DNA of 64,000 nt from Pseudomonas monteilii. Lineage in GTDB: Bacteria; Pseudomonadota; Gammaproteobacteria; Pseudomonadales; Pseudomonadaceae. Shown piece by piece: positions 19,314 through 30,042 of the stretch (positions are counted from its first letter, which is position 1; each line of letters begins with the position of its first letter). Where the stretch lies: contig CP013997.1 of the NCBI GenBank assembly GCA_001534745.1, positions 3,286,001 to 3,350,000 on the forward strand, written 5' to 3'. The notes beneath the pieces are model-generated. The model ran no database searches, was not told the DNA's origin, and saw nothing but the letters and a program-made list of their open reading frames with translations. A program made the position numbers and the translations under genes.

Positions 19314-19420
19314 CTCCCACAGGTGACCGTGATAGCCTGCAACCCCACGGTGGGGCTACGGGTGTAGGAGCGGCCCCAGCCGGGGCGCCGGACCGGCCGC
19401 GATGGGCCGCAAAGCGGCCC
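19314..19420. repeat. Right half of the interrupted REP
   Basis: CTCCCACAGGTGACCGTGAT continues with AGCCTGCAACCCCACGGTGG, GGCTACGGGTGTAGGAGCGG and a GC-rich end. It is the continuation of the REP left half at 18102. The stretch from 19421 to the next gene at 19571 shows nothing recognisable. Confidence 0.85.
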
Positions 19421-19570
19421 TAAAATCGATCAGCAATGAAGCTTCGGATCCTGCCAGCTATCGCCATGTTCTTTGCGCGACAGCGCGGCGCCAAGGCGGC
19501 AGGCGAACTCCCACAGGATGCTTACCGCGTTGCTTGCTCGGCAGGCTGCAAAGGTCCGGGGAGAACCTGC

Positions 19571-20479
19571 CTACGCTTCATACCCCCGCCGTCCCTGCAG
19601 CCCTCCGGTGTGCACGAACACCATACGCGTGCCCGGCGCGAATCCACCTGACCCGACCTCACGCTGCAACGCCATCAACGCCTTGCCGGTATACACCCCC
19701 TCCAGAGGCACGCCGCTGTCACGTTCGCAGTCGTCCATGAACTGCCGCAGGGCCGGGTCGACCCGGCCGAACCCCGCTCCGCAGGCCTCGTGCAGGCGAT
19801 AACCGCCCTCGCCCACCAGCGCCTGGACATCATGCGCTACCCCGTAACGAGCAGGCACGGCCAGAGCGCCATGCACCATGCGACACCCCTGCTCGGCCTG
19901 CACCAGGCCTGCCAGCGTGGTGCCGGTCCCGACCGCCAGCCACCAGACGTCGTGGTCGTCCCAGCCCAGTTGTGGCAGTTGTAGACGGACGTGCTCCAAG
20001 AGCACCGCGCAGCCACCCAGGCCCAATGGACCACCCCCGCCTTCGGGAATGCAGTGCCAGCCGGGATAGCGCGCCTGCCAGGGGAGCCAGAAGTCGGCAT
20101 GATGTCGGGCGCGATAGCCGGCATGCCCCAACCAGTGCAGGTGCATGCCGAAGGCTTCGAGGTCGCGCACCGTGGGCGTGTCCTGATACTCGCCCCGCAG
20201 CAGGCCGACGGTGGCGAAGCCGAAGCGCTTGCCGGCCGCCGCCAGGGCGTGCAGGTGATTGGAATGGTTGCCGCCCAGGCTCATCACGCCAGGCGCACCC
20301 GCACGCCGTGCCTGCATCAGGTGGTCACGCAACTTGAAGCCCTTGTTGCCGGTGATCAGCGGATCGACCAGGTCCAGGCGCAAGATGCCGACCTCGACCC
20401 CGGCGGCGGCGAGCCAGGGCAGGTTCAGGGGCTGGAGTGGCGCAGGTGGCAGTTCGAAGCAATCCGTGTTCATGGACAT
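19571..20479 (-). CDS. ACC deaminase/D-cysteine desulfhydrase family PLP enzyme
   Basis: 302 residues, fold type II PLP enzyme. GNKGFKLRDHL gives the Schiff-base Lys, SLGGNHSNHLHALAAAG the phosphate-binding/serine loop, and PEGGGGPLGLGG the pyrimidine-ring region. Members deaminate 1-aminocyclopropane-1-carboxylate or desulfhydrate D-cysteine, and sequence alone does not decide; D-cysteine desulfhydrase-like is the commoner case. Starts at 20479 and 20473 are both possible, with no clear ribosome site. No operon partner. Confidence 0.8.
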   Translation of the reverse strand: MSMNTDCFELPPAPLQPLNLPWLAAAGVEVGILRLDLVDPLITGNKGFKLRDHLMQARRAGAPGVMSLGGNHSNHLHALAAAGKRFGFATVGLLRGEYQDTPTVRDLEAFGMHLHWLGHAGYRARHHADFWLPWQARYPGWHCIPEGGGGPLGLGGCAVLLEHVRLQLPQLGWDDHDVWWLAVGTGTTLAGLVQAEQGCRMVHGALAVPARYGVAHDVQALVGEGGYRLHEACGAGFGRVDPALRQFMDDCERDSGVPLEGVYTGKALMALQREVGSGGFAPGTRMVFVHTGGLQGRRGYEA

Positions 20480-20551
20480 CAAGCGGGCGAAGGGCGCGCG
20501 AGTGTAGCAAGCGACCGCCGTCCGCTTCGAGCGATTGTCCAGCGCCTCACG

Positions 20552-22648
<2,097 letters not shown>

Positions 22649-22745
22649 TCATGCGCCGACATTACCCAGCCCGCGCACGCGCCTCAATGACCGAAAGTGA
22701 CAACTTTCTGATCGTATCGGACAGCGTGCGCCGACCTGAGTCTGG

Positions 22746-24500
22746 TCAATGCTCCGAGAGCGGCGCCGGCTTCTCGGCTGGAACCGGTGCAGGCGCGACC
22801 TTGGTTTCCTTGACCACGATGTGGAACTCCTCGCCGTGCTTCACCGCGCCATACAGCACGGCCTTTTCGATCAGCTCGCTGCCGCGCAGGTGCCGCAGCA
22901 TCATCGGGTCCTTGCGCAGATCGCGGTACAGGGCCAGGCACAGCAGGACCATCACGATGACGAACGGCAGCGCCACCACGATGGTGAGGTTCTGCAGCCC
23001 GGTCAGGGCCGAACCCGGGTCGGACGGATCGCCGATCGCCAGCATGATCGCCGCGACCGTGCCGGTCAGCCCGCCCCAGAAGATCACCGTCCGCCGTGAA
23101 GGCTCGGTGGTGCCGTGCTCGGACAGCGTCCCCATGACCAGCGAGGCGGCGTCGGCCCCCGAGACGAAGAAGATACCCACCAGGATCATCACCAGCACCG
23201 AAGTCACCGATGCCCAGGGGTAGGTGGCCAGCAGCTCGTACAGCGCATGGTTGCTGTTGACCGCGCCATTGGTGAGCTGGAAGGCCCCCTCGCGCAAGGC
23301 ATCGATGCTGGCGCCGCCGAAGATGGCGAACCAGATCAGGCTGACCAGGCTGGGCACCAGCAGCACGCCGCTGACGAACTGGCGGATGGTGCGGCCGCGG
23401 CTGATGCGGGCGATGAACATGCCGACGAAGGGCGTCCAGGAGACCCACCAGGCCCAGTAGAACACCGTCCAGCCGGCCAGCCAGTCACCCATCTGCGCGC
23501 CGCCGCTGGCCGTGGTGCGGGCCATCATTTCCGGCAGCAGCTTGACGTAGATGCCGATCGAGGTCGGCAACAGGTTGAGCATCAGCAAGGTCGGCCCGAC
23601 CATGAACACGAACAGCGCCAGCACCAGGGCCAGCACCATGTTGGTGTTGGACAGCCACTGGATGCCCTTGCCGATGCCGGAAACCGCCGAGGCCACGAAG
23701 GCTACGGTGAGAATCGTGATGATGAGGATGTGCAGCAGCTTGCCGGGGTGCTCGATCCAGCCGTTGTACTCGAGCCCACCGGCGATCTGCAGAGCGCCCA
23801 GGCCGAGCGAGGCGGCCGAGCCGAACAGCGTGGCGAAGATGGCCATCATGTCGATCATGCGCCCGGCCGGGCCATTGGCGTGCCGGCCGATCAGCGGCCG
23901 GAAGGCGGCGGAGATCAGTTGCGAGCGGCCCCGACGGAACGTGCCGTAGGCGATCACCAGCCCGACGATGGCGTACATGGCCCAGGGGTGCAGCGTCCAG
24001 TGGAACAGCGTGGTAGCCATCGCCACCTGCAACGCTTCGTTGGACTGGCCTGCCACGGTGCCGGGCGGTGGATTGACGTAGTGCGAAAGCGGCTCGGCGA
24101 CGCCGAAGAACATCAGGCCGATGCCCATGCCGGCGCTGAACATCATGGCCACCCAGGAAATGGTACGAAACTCCGGCACCTCGCCATCGCACCCGAGCGG
24201 GATCCGTCCGTACCGGCTGGCTGCCAGCCACAGCACGAAGGCCACGATGAGGCTCGAGGTGAGCACGAAGAACCAGCCGAAGTTCACGATGACCCAGGAC
24301 TGGGCCGTGGATGCGCTGGCGGCGAGGTTGGCCTGGTTGAGGAAGCCCCACAGGATGAAGGCCACGGCGATGATGCTGGTCACGCCGAACACCCAGCCGT
24401 CGAGCCGGCCCTCGAGCGAACGGTCCTGCCGAGCCTCGGCGGTGTTGGAAGGGTCGGTCACACCGAGGCCCATGGCCTCGTCGTTCGGTTGCGTCGCCAT
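22746..24500 (-). CDS. BCCT-family betaine/choline/carnitine transporter
   Basis: 584 residues with about 12 membrane helices. The BCCT signature is clear: MMFSAGMGIGLMFFGVAEP (glycine motif of helix 3) and FYWAWWVSWTPFVGMFIARI (tryptophan box of helix 8). A cytoplasmic C-terminal tail of about 60 residues ends in Pro/Ala-rich sequence. It imports quaternary amines such as choline, betaine or carnitine by ion symport; substrate cannot be fixed here. Start MATQPNDEAMG at 24500. A hairpin near 24744-24766 lies upstream. Confidence 0.9.
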   Translation of the reverse strand: MATQPNDEAMGLGVTDPSNTAEARQDRSLEGRLDGWVFGVTSIIAVAFILWGFLNQANLAASASTAQSWVIVNFGWFFVLTSSLIVAFVLWLAASRYGRIPLGCDGEVPEFRTISWVAMMFSAGMGIGLMFFGVAEPLSHYVNPPPGTVAGQSNEALQVAMATTLFHWTLHPWAMYAIVGLVIAYGTFRRGRSQLISAAFRPLIGRHANGPAGRMIDMMAIFATLFGSAASLGLGALQIAGGLEYNGWIEHPGKLLHILIITILTVAFVASAVSGIGKGIQWLSNTNMVLALVLALFVFMVGPTLLMLNLLPTSIGIYVKLLPEMMARTTASGGAQMGDWLAGWTVFYWAWWVSWTPFVGMFIARISRGRTIRQFVSGVLLVPSLVSLIWFAIFGGASIDALREGAFQLTNGAVNSNHALYELLATYPWASVTSVLVMILVGIFFVSGADAASLVMGTLSEHGTTEPSRRTVIFWGGLTGTVAAIMLAIGDPSDPGSALTGLQNLTIVVALPFVIVMVLLCLALYRDLRKDPMMLRHLRGSELIEKAVLYGAVKHGEEFHIVVKETKVAPAPVPAEKPAPLSEH

Positions 24501-24995
24501 CTGAGCCCCTTTGCGGTTGTTTTTGTTGTGTCGCCGCTGCCGCTGCCAGGCCCTTTCGAACCTGTGCCACGGTCGCCTCGGGATTATCGGCGTCGGTCCT
24601 GGCATCGCCTGTTCTGGGACCGTCCCGGCTCATGCTCTAAACGACTCGCCATCCGTTTGCCGACCCTGATTTCGGTCTTCGGCGACCGGCCGTCGGCCCG
24701 TGCGCCAGGCCATACAACGATACGGCCTGAATGGGTATCGACCGTGGGACAGCGTCCCCCACGCGGTGGGCAGTCGACGGCAATCTGTCCCGGTGCCTGT
24801 CTCTATCGGCCCCATCAAGACGTTTTGTGCGCGTCGAGACGAAGGTTCAGGGAATCTAATGCCATCCGCGGGTGTCAGACTCGTTTGTAAGCGCGTTCAA
24901 TGGCGCTGTGCCGTGCCCGCAAGCGAGGAGTCCGCATGCCGTTAGCCATGGGAGAAGCGCTTGGCGCCCGATGCAACATGGAATCACTCATCATT
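24501..24995. other. Intergenic region between divergent transporter and receiver gene
   Basis: 495 bases with no convincing gene. Short open frames here lack ribosome sites and family features. An imperfect dyad GTGGGACAGCGTCCCCCAC (24744-24762) is the only structure noted. It must contain the promoters of both divergent genes. Confidence 0.5.
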
Positions 24996-25418
24996 ATGAA
25001 AGCGTCACCGACTGTGCTGCTGATCGAAGACGAGCCCAGTCTTCGAGAACTGATCGTCATGGCCCTGGAAGACCTGGGCGCCGACGTGACGGCCGTTGCC
25101 ACGGCCGATGAAGGCGCGGCCATGCTCACTCGCCAGCCCTGGGCCCTGCTGCTCACCGACGTCAGAACGCCCGGCAAGCTCGACGGGCTCGAACTGGCCT
25201 GCCTGGCCCGGCAACAGACCCCTGGCCTGAACATCGTGGTCATGAGCGGTTACCACAACAAGCTGGCCTCTCCCCTGCCCCCGAACGTCGACTTCCTGCC
25301 CAAGCCCTGGTCCATGCAGGACTTCAACACGCTGATCGGTGATCAGCTGGCCGTTGCCGATCCACGGCAGCTCGTGACGGGTGGTTTCGCGACGCCGCTG
25401 ACAACCGCCCGCGACTGA
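24996..25418 (+). CDS. Stand-alone response regulator receiver protein
   Basis: 140 residues, a single CheY-like receiver domain: acidic pair in LLIEDEPSLREL, phospho-accepting Asp in LLLTDVRTPG, Ser in VVMSGYHN and Lys in LPKPWS. No output domain follows, only a short tail. There is no adjacent histidine kinase, so its partner is unknown. An in-frame ATG at 24978 is the alternative start; neither has a strong ribosome site. Confidence 0.85.
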   Translation: MKASPTVLLIEDEPSLRELIVMALEDLGADVTAVATADEGAAMLTRQPWALLLTDVRTPGKLDGLELACLARQQTPGLNIVVMSGYHNKLASPLPPNVDFLPKPWSMQDFNTLIGDQLAVADPRQLVTGGFATPLTTARD

Positions 25419-25655
25419 CGCCCTCTGCCCAGTCAGCGTTTCGCCGAAGGATGGGGTACCTTCGCGTTCCGGTTTTCCCCTCCATTCCAGCATGCCCTTG
25501 CCTGCACGCCCTGTGCCCACGCATGACCTGCCCTGCTCGCGATGGTATGGTGAGCCACCAGGCTGGCCGCTCGCTCTGTCGCCCGTCGGCGATCCCGAGG
25601 GCTGATCGGCCGATGACGAACGCGGCATGGCGCCGTTCTTTTCAGTGACGTCCAC

Positions 25656-26774
25656 ATGCGTAAATTCTTGGTCGGTGCATTCGCACTGGCGCTTCTTCTT
25701 GCCCTGGGCAGCTATGGCATCTGGACGCTGCAGCGCCCGGAAGGCCACTACCTGTCCGATCTTCGCATCACCGTTGCGCTCGATCACGGCACGCCCGGCG
25801 AACGGGGCAATTTGCTGGGGATCGAGCCGCTGCTCTACCCGGTCGACTACCAGAACCTGCAACGTCTGCACCGCAAGCTGGCCGCCTACCTCGAGCAGGC
25901 CAAGGCCCTGGGCATGCTGACCCCCAGAACCGTGGTGGTGCTGCCGGAACACGTGGGCACGTGGCTCTGGGCGCGTGGCGAAAAGAACGAGCTGTACCAG
26001 GTGACGCAACGCCGGGAGGCCTTGCAGTGGCTGGAGATCAGCAACCCGGTCCGCTATGGGCTGGCGGTCCTGATGGCCGAGGGCGAGGACCGTCGCGGCG
26101 ATGCGCACCTGCGCATGAAGGCCGGGCAGATGGCGGCCGACTACCAGGCCCTGTTCGGCGGGCTGGCCAAGGAGTTCGCCGTGACCTTGGTGGCCGGCTC
26201 GATCGTGCTACCGGCCCCCTACGCCGAGCAGGGAAGGCTGTACCCGGGCACGGGCGCCTTGTTCAACTGCAGCGTGGTGTTCGATGCCACGGGAGCGGTC
26301 CTGGGGCAGCCGCAACGCCAGCGCTTTCCCGACAGCGATGTGCGGCGCTTCATCCAGGGCGAGCAGGCGCAGCCGTTGCAGACCTTCGCCACCCCGGCAG
26401 GCACGTTGGGTGTCCTGGTCGGCAGCGACAGCTGGTACCCCCAGAACCAGCAGCAGCTGGCCACGCAGTCGGTCGATCTGGTCGCCAACCCAGCCTTTCT
26501 GGGCGGGCGCGACCGTTGGACGGCCCCCTGGCGTGGTAATCGCCATCAATCGGCGAGCGCTCAACTACCTTTGAAACCGGGCGAGGTCAGCGAGCAGGCC
26601 GCCTGGCAGACGCTGGTCGGCGCACCGTCCAACCCGGCGACGCGCATGACGGTCTTCCTGCGCGGCCAGTTCTGGGACATGGGCAGCGACGGGCAAGGCT
26701 TCGCTGGGGTCGACGGTCAATCCCTCGGCGGCCCGCCCCATGCAGGCGCGCGCCTGTTGAACGTCTGGCTGTAA
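25656..26774 (+). CDS. Nitrilase-superfamily-like protein with degenerate active site
   Basis: 372 residues, N-terminal membrane anchor or uncleaved signal (FLVGAFALALLLALGSYGIW), then a carbon-nitrogen hydrolase fold. The catalytic Glu is present (VVLPEHVGTWLW, E98). The region of the catalytic Lys reads GQPQRQRFPDSD with no Lys, and the nucleophile elbow reads GVLVGSDSWYP, with Gly256 where Cys is expected. It is probably not an active amidase. It ends 3 bases before the AraC-type regulator, so the two are likely co-transcribed. Family call is by fold and motif, moderate. Confidence 0.65.
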   Translation: MRKFLVGAFALALLLALGSYGIWTLQRPEGHYLSDLRITVALDHGTPGERGNLLGIEPLLYPVDYQNLQRLHRKLAAYLEQAKALGMLTPRTVVVLPEHVGTWLWARGEKNELYQVTQRREALQWLEISNPVRYGLAVLMAEGEDRRGDAHLRMKAGQMAADYQALFGGLAKEFAVTLVAGSIVLPAPYAEQGRLYPGTGALFNCSVVFDATGAVLGQPQRQRFPDSDVRRFIQGEQAQPLQTFATPAGTLGVLVGSDSWYPQNQQQLATQSVDLVANPAFLGGRDRWTAPWRGNRHQSASAQLPLKPGEVSEQAAWQTLVGAPSNPATRMTVFLRGQFWDMGSDGQGFAGVDGQSLGGPPHAGARLLNVWL

Positions 26775-26777
26775 CCC

Positions 26778-27827
26778 ATGCCGACCCCACGGGTACGCCT
26801 GGGTGACCTGTCGGTGGCCTTCACCCTGCCGTTGGCCGAGGCCTTGACGGAGCTGGGGCACGACGGCAAAGCATTGCTGCAACGTTATGGCCTGGGTGAC
26901 GAGCGTCTGGCGCAACCTGGCGCACGGCTGTCGATCCCTCGCTACATGCACCTGGGGCATGCCGCGTTGTCGTTGAGTGGCGAGCCCGCCCTGGGCCTGC
27001 ACATGGGCCGCCTGAGCCGCCTGCCCCAGGCCGGCCTGGCGGGCATGGCTGCCGCCCAGGCACCGACCCTGAGCGAAGCCGCACGCACCCTGCTGCGCTT
27101 CGAACCGCTGTACGCCGTCAACTACCGCGGGCAATCGTCCTACCAGGCCGATGCACAGGGTGCCTGGCTGTGTTTCTACGCCATCGACCCGTACAACGAC
27201 TACAACCGGTTCGTGGTCGACTCGGTCCTGAGCGGCTGGCTGGCCCAGCTCAGTGGCCTGGTGACCGTGCCGGTGCGAGCCGACCGGCTGGAGATCGCCT
27301 TCGAAGCCCCTGACTACGCGGCGCATTACGCCCCGCTCTGCACCTCGAGCGTGCGCTTCGCGGCGCCCAGCAACCGGTTGCACCTGAGCCAGACGCTTCT
27401 GGACCTGCCCAACCCCTGGCATTGTCCGGGCACCTGGCAGCATCTGCTGCAGCTATGCGAAGCGGAACTGGAACAGCGCACGCGTCTGCGCAGCGTGTCG
27501 GAGCACGTCACCCGCTGCCTTGGCCCCTTGCTCAGCGGTGGACGGGAACCGGACCTGCAGACCGTTGCCCGGCACCTGCAGCTGCCGGCCTGGACCCTAC
27601 GGCGTCGGCTGGCCGATGAGGGCACACTGTTTCGTGCGTTGCTCAACGACACACGACGCGACCTGGCCGAAGCCTACATTCGGGATACCGCTTCGAGCTT
27701 CGGCGAGATCGCCTACCTGCTGGGGTTCGCTTCGGCCGAGGCGTTCCAGCGCGCGTTCAAACGCTGGACCGGCAAGACGCCAGGCGACTACCGACGCGAG
27801 CAGCGCGGCGTCGTCCAGGTCGACTAG
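26778..27827 (+). CDS. AraC-family transcriptional regulator
   Basis: 349 residues. N-terminal Arabinose_bd-like domain (GEPALGLHMGRLSRLPQAG and the middle SVRFAAPSNRLHLSQTLLD) as in the OruR/ArgR-like branch of AraC proteins. The C-terminal double HTH contains FGEIAYLLGFASAEAFQRAF and KRWTGKTPGDYRR. Directly downstream of the nitrilase-like gene. Target and effector unknown. Confidence 0.9.
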   Translation: MPTPRVRLGDLSVAFTLPLAEALTELGHDGKALLQRYGLGDERLAQPGARLSIPRYMHLGHAALSLSGEPALGLHMGRLSRLPQAGLAGMAAAQAPTLSEAARTLLRFEPLYAVNYRGQSSYQADAQGAWLCFYAIDPYNDYNRFVVDSVLSGWLAQLSGLVTVPVRADRLEIAFEAPDYAAHYAPLCTSSVRFAAPSNRLHLSQTLLDLPNPWHCPGTWQHLLQLCEAELEQRTRLRSVSEHVTRCLGPLLSGGREPDLQTVARHLQLPAWTLRRRLADEGTLFRALLNDTRRDLAEAYIRDTASSFGEIAYLLGFASAEAFQRAFKRWTGKTPGDYRREQRGVVQVD

Positions 27828-27910
27828 AGCTCGGTGGCGTCTTCGGCCGGCTCGGCCGTGTCGAATTCGACGGCGCGGGACTCGAGCAGCTCTTCCTGAT
27901 AATCATCCAT
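27824..27910 (-). CDS. 28-residue conserved Pseudomonas microprotein
   Basis: MDDYQEELLESRAVEFDTAE followed by PAEDATEL and TAG; highly acidic, no membrane segment. Short proteins beginning MDDYQEELLE occur at many Pseudomonas loci as recalled from annotated genomes. It overlaps the last bases of the AraC-type gene in convergent orientation, and GGAGCCAGACCC precedes the ATG. Function unknown. Confidence 0.65.
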   Translation of the reverse strand: MDDYQEELLESRAVEFDTAEPAEDATEL

Positions 27911-28074
27911 GGGTCTGGCTCCTGATCGATTCATGGGACGGTGTCATGGCATCACGCTACAGCGCGATGATGAAAGCACCATGACAATGTTATGAGCGAT
28001 CAGGCGCGCCAGGGTTCGCCAGAGGGTCTAGCCTGCTTGTATCAGGCCATTTCAAGGATGGACGACGTTCCGGC

Positions 28075-29061
28075 TCACGGGGAAACGCCAGGCGTCTCTG
28101 CGGGCGTCTCTGCTGACGTTGGCGTTGGCGTTGGCGGTGCGGTTTCCGGTGTGGGCTCCGGTTCCTGGACCTGAATCGGGGCAGCGTCGGCAGGCGGCGC
28201 TATGGGTTGCGAACCTTGCTGTTCGTCGGGCGCTGGCACTGACGCGGCGGAAGTAGTGGGCGTGTCGGTCACAGCCGGAGCAGCGACCTGAGTGTCTTGG
28301 CTGTTCTGGGAACTCCGAGCGCTCGAATCGACGGCAGGTGACTCGACAGCCGTGGCCTGGGTCACCTCCGGCACAGGCGTCGAGGCCTCAGGCCGTGACG
28401 TCTCGACGGGCGCGACTGCTGGGACAGACGACACCGGCTCAGGCGCCAGGGACGTCGCAGCCGGCCCCGGCAGGCCAAGCGAAGGGGCCGCCGCGGGTGG
28501 ATCGACGGGCGCTGCCTTGGCAGCGACCTTGCGCGGCTTGGGCAGGTAGCTTTCCACCAGCGCGAAGTAACGCTCGTAGAACTGCGGCGCGGTCACGGTT
28601 TCACTGGCGACCTTGACCATCGAGTCATCACTCGAGCCGATCGGCATCGACACCGACCCCAGCACCCCTACCCCGAGGCTGGCCGAGGTGTTGGACTTCT
28701 TGAGGCTGTAGCGATCCTGCAGGGCGTTGGCGAACAAGGTGGAGCCGCCGGTATCGGCACTGTCCGGCGCGCAGGTGATGTTGAAGCTGATCTGCAGATG
28801 GTTCTCGCTGTTCTGCTGGAAGCTCTTGTTGCCCGCGACCTGGTTGGCGCTGCTGCTGGTGATGATGTAGCCCTGACTCAGCAATGCCCGTCGTGCCGCT
28901 TCGCAGGAACTGGCTTCGTTCACCGAGAAGGCACGTGAAAAGGTGCCTGAGTCGTCGAAATGCTCATGTTCGTAGATGGCGGCTTTTTTCGAGGCACAAC
29001 CTGCCAGGCCTGCCAGCAGCAGAGCCAACCCAAGCGTACTGAGGAGCGGTTTTCCAGACAT
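28075..29061 (-). CDS. DUF2242 family lipoprotein with Pro/Thr-rich tail
   Basis: 328 residues. A type II signal with lipobox LAGC (Cys22) predicts an outer-membrane lipoprotein. Residues about 25-165 match DUF2242 (HFDDSGTFSRAFSV, then NHLQISFNITCAPD). The remainder, about 165-328, is low-complexity Pro/Ala/Thr/Glu-rich sequence, likely an extended wall-spanning tail. Upstream lies a terminator and then tRNA genes, so it is transcribed on its own. Role unknown. Confidence 0.82.
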   Translation of the reverse strand: MSGKPLLSTLGLALLLAGLAGCASKKAAIYEHEHFDDSGTFSRAFSVNEASSCEAARRALLSQGYIITSSSANQVAGNKSFQQNSENHLQISFNITCAPDSADTGGSTLFANALQDRYSLKKSNTSASLGVGVLGSVSMPIGSSDDSMVKVASETVTAPQFYERYFALVESYLPKPRKVAAKAAPVDPPAAAPSLGLPGPAATSLAPEPVSSVPAVAPVETSRPEASTPVPEVTQATAVESPAVDSSARSSQNSQDTQVAAPAVTDTPTTSAASVPAPDEQQGSQPIAPPADAAPIQVQEPEPTPETAPPTPTPTSAETPAETPGVSP

Positions 29062-29188
29062 TACGGATTCCGGGACAAGGCGGACGGGTATTGTGCATGA
29101 CATCACGCGCCTGCTGAAACCATTCGTCCATGAACATCGTCAAGCGCGAGGCCATCTATCCGGGGGACGGTGGACAGCCAGCAGAAAC

Positions 29189-29216
29189 AAAAAAAGCGAC
29201 CCGAAGGTCGCTTTTT
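29189..29216. terminator. Bidirectional rho-independent terminator
   Basis: Stem GCGACC (29196-29201) with GGTCGC (29206-29211), CGAA tetraloop, flanked by an A-run on the left and a T-run on the right. On the minus strand it ends the tRNA-Val-Asp-Asp transcript. Confidence 0.9.
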
Positions 29217-29253
29217 CTGTGCTTCAAGGCGTTCAGTGACCTCGAAGCGGATA

Positions 29254-29330
29254 TGGCGCAGCGGACGGGACTCGAACCCGCGACCCCCGGCGTGACAGGC
29301 CGGTATTCTAACCGACTGAACTACCGCTGC
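29254..29330 (-). tRNA. tRNA-Asp (GTC), distal copy
   Basis: 77 bases with encoded CCA. The anticodon loop reads CTGTCAC, anticodon GTC. Acceptor stem GCAGCGG/CCGCTGC. Same sequence as the copy at 29445. Confidence 0.96.
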
Positions 29331-29444
29331 GTATCGCTCAGGCTTGCGCCCGATTGAAACTGGGATCTGGCCTGAAAGCGCGGGTAAACCTTCTACCTTT
29401 GCTTCCGACCTCAGACCGGTGCAAGCACCCATCTGGATAAAAAG

Positions 29445-29521
29445 TGGCGCAGCGGACGGGACTCGAACCCGCGACCCCCGGCGTGACAGGCCGGTATTCT
29501 AACCGACTGAACTACCGCTGC
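29445..29521 (-). tRNA. tRNA-Asp (GTC), proximal copy
   Basis: 77 bases with encoded CCA, anticodon GTC, same sequence as the distal copy 114 bases away. Middle gene of the Val-Asp-Asp operon. Confidence 0.96.
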
Positions 29522-29598
29522 GCATGTGGACTTGCGTCCGGTTCCTCTCAATTAGCGTCATCTTGCGAATCGGCTGGGTCAGGAACATCTCAGTGAAG

Positions 29599-29674
29599 TG
29601 GTGGGTGATGACGGGATCGAACCGCCGACCCTCTGCTTGTAAGGCAGATGCTCTCCCGGCTGAGCTAATCACCC
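29599..29674 (-). tRNA. tRNA-Val (TAC)
   Basis: 76 bases with encoded CCA. The anticodon loop reads CTTACAA, anticodon TAC. First gene of the operon. Confidence 0.96.
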
Positions 29675-29705
29675 GCTTGTTGCGTTTGCTTCGCTGAGGC
29701 CGCGA

Positions 29706-29734
29706 AATTTACGCAGGTACCGACGCTAAGTCAA
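29706..29734 (-). promoter_or_regulatory. Sigma-70 promoter of the tRNA-Val-Asp-Asp operon
   Basis: On the minus strand TTGACT (29729-29734), 17-base spacer, TAAATT (29706-29711), 32 bases before tRNA-Val. The rest of the gap to the SDR gene at 30043 is non-coding; it contains an AAGCTGC-type heptad repeat (about 29809-29828). Confidence 0.8.
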
Positions 29735-30042
29735 CACCCCTGTTGAATTTTTTTTAAAAAAGATGAAATTGGGTAGGTGGCGTTTGGGGGCTGAGGTGGG
29801 GAGCGAGGAGCTGCAAGCTGCAAGCTGAGCATATGGGCGTGGAGTGAGGCGCAAGGGGGATGAGCGGTTGTCGCTGGGGTCGAGGTGGTCTTTCAGCTGC
29901 ACAGAGTCTTGCAGGGGCTGCGCGGGCAGCTTCACGGCAGGTCGGGGAGATGAGGGAAGGCAAAGAGAGCGTCATCGCCTTGAGAAGCGCAGCGAGCGTT
30001 ATGCAGTCATGGGAGAGGCGCACACTGCCCTCCCCCTGACCA

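Larger units (their letters stand above)
18141..19315 (+). mobile_element. IS110-family insertion sequence in a REP
   Basis: About 1.17 kb: a 200-base leader, one transposase gene and a very short right end (23 bases after the stop). CT lies at both junctions (18139-18140 and 19314-19315), as expected when an IS110 element inserts at a CT core. Removing 18141-19315 restores a continuous REP, GGGGCCGCT then CCCACAGGTGACC, which resembles the unoccupied copy at 57702-57718 on the other strand. TATGGTA at the left end and TACCATA at the right end are inverted. Base composition is less GC-rich than the neighbours. P. putida IS110 elements such as ISPpu10 are known to occupy REPs. Confidence 0.92.

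Noticed and set aside
24700..24945. 81-codon plus-strand frame before the receiver gene
   Set aside because: No ribosome site, atypical composition for a gene here, and it overlaps the probable promoter region.
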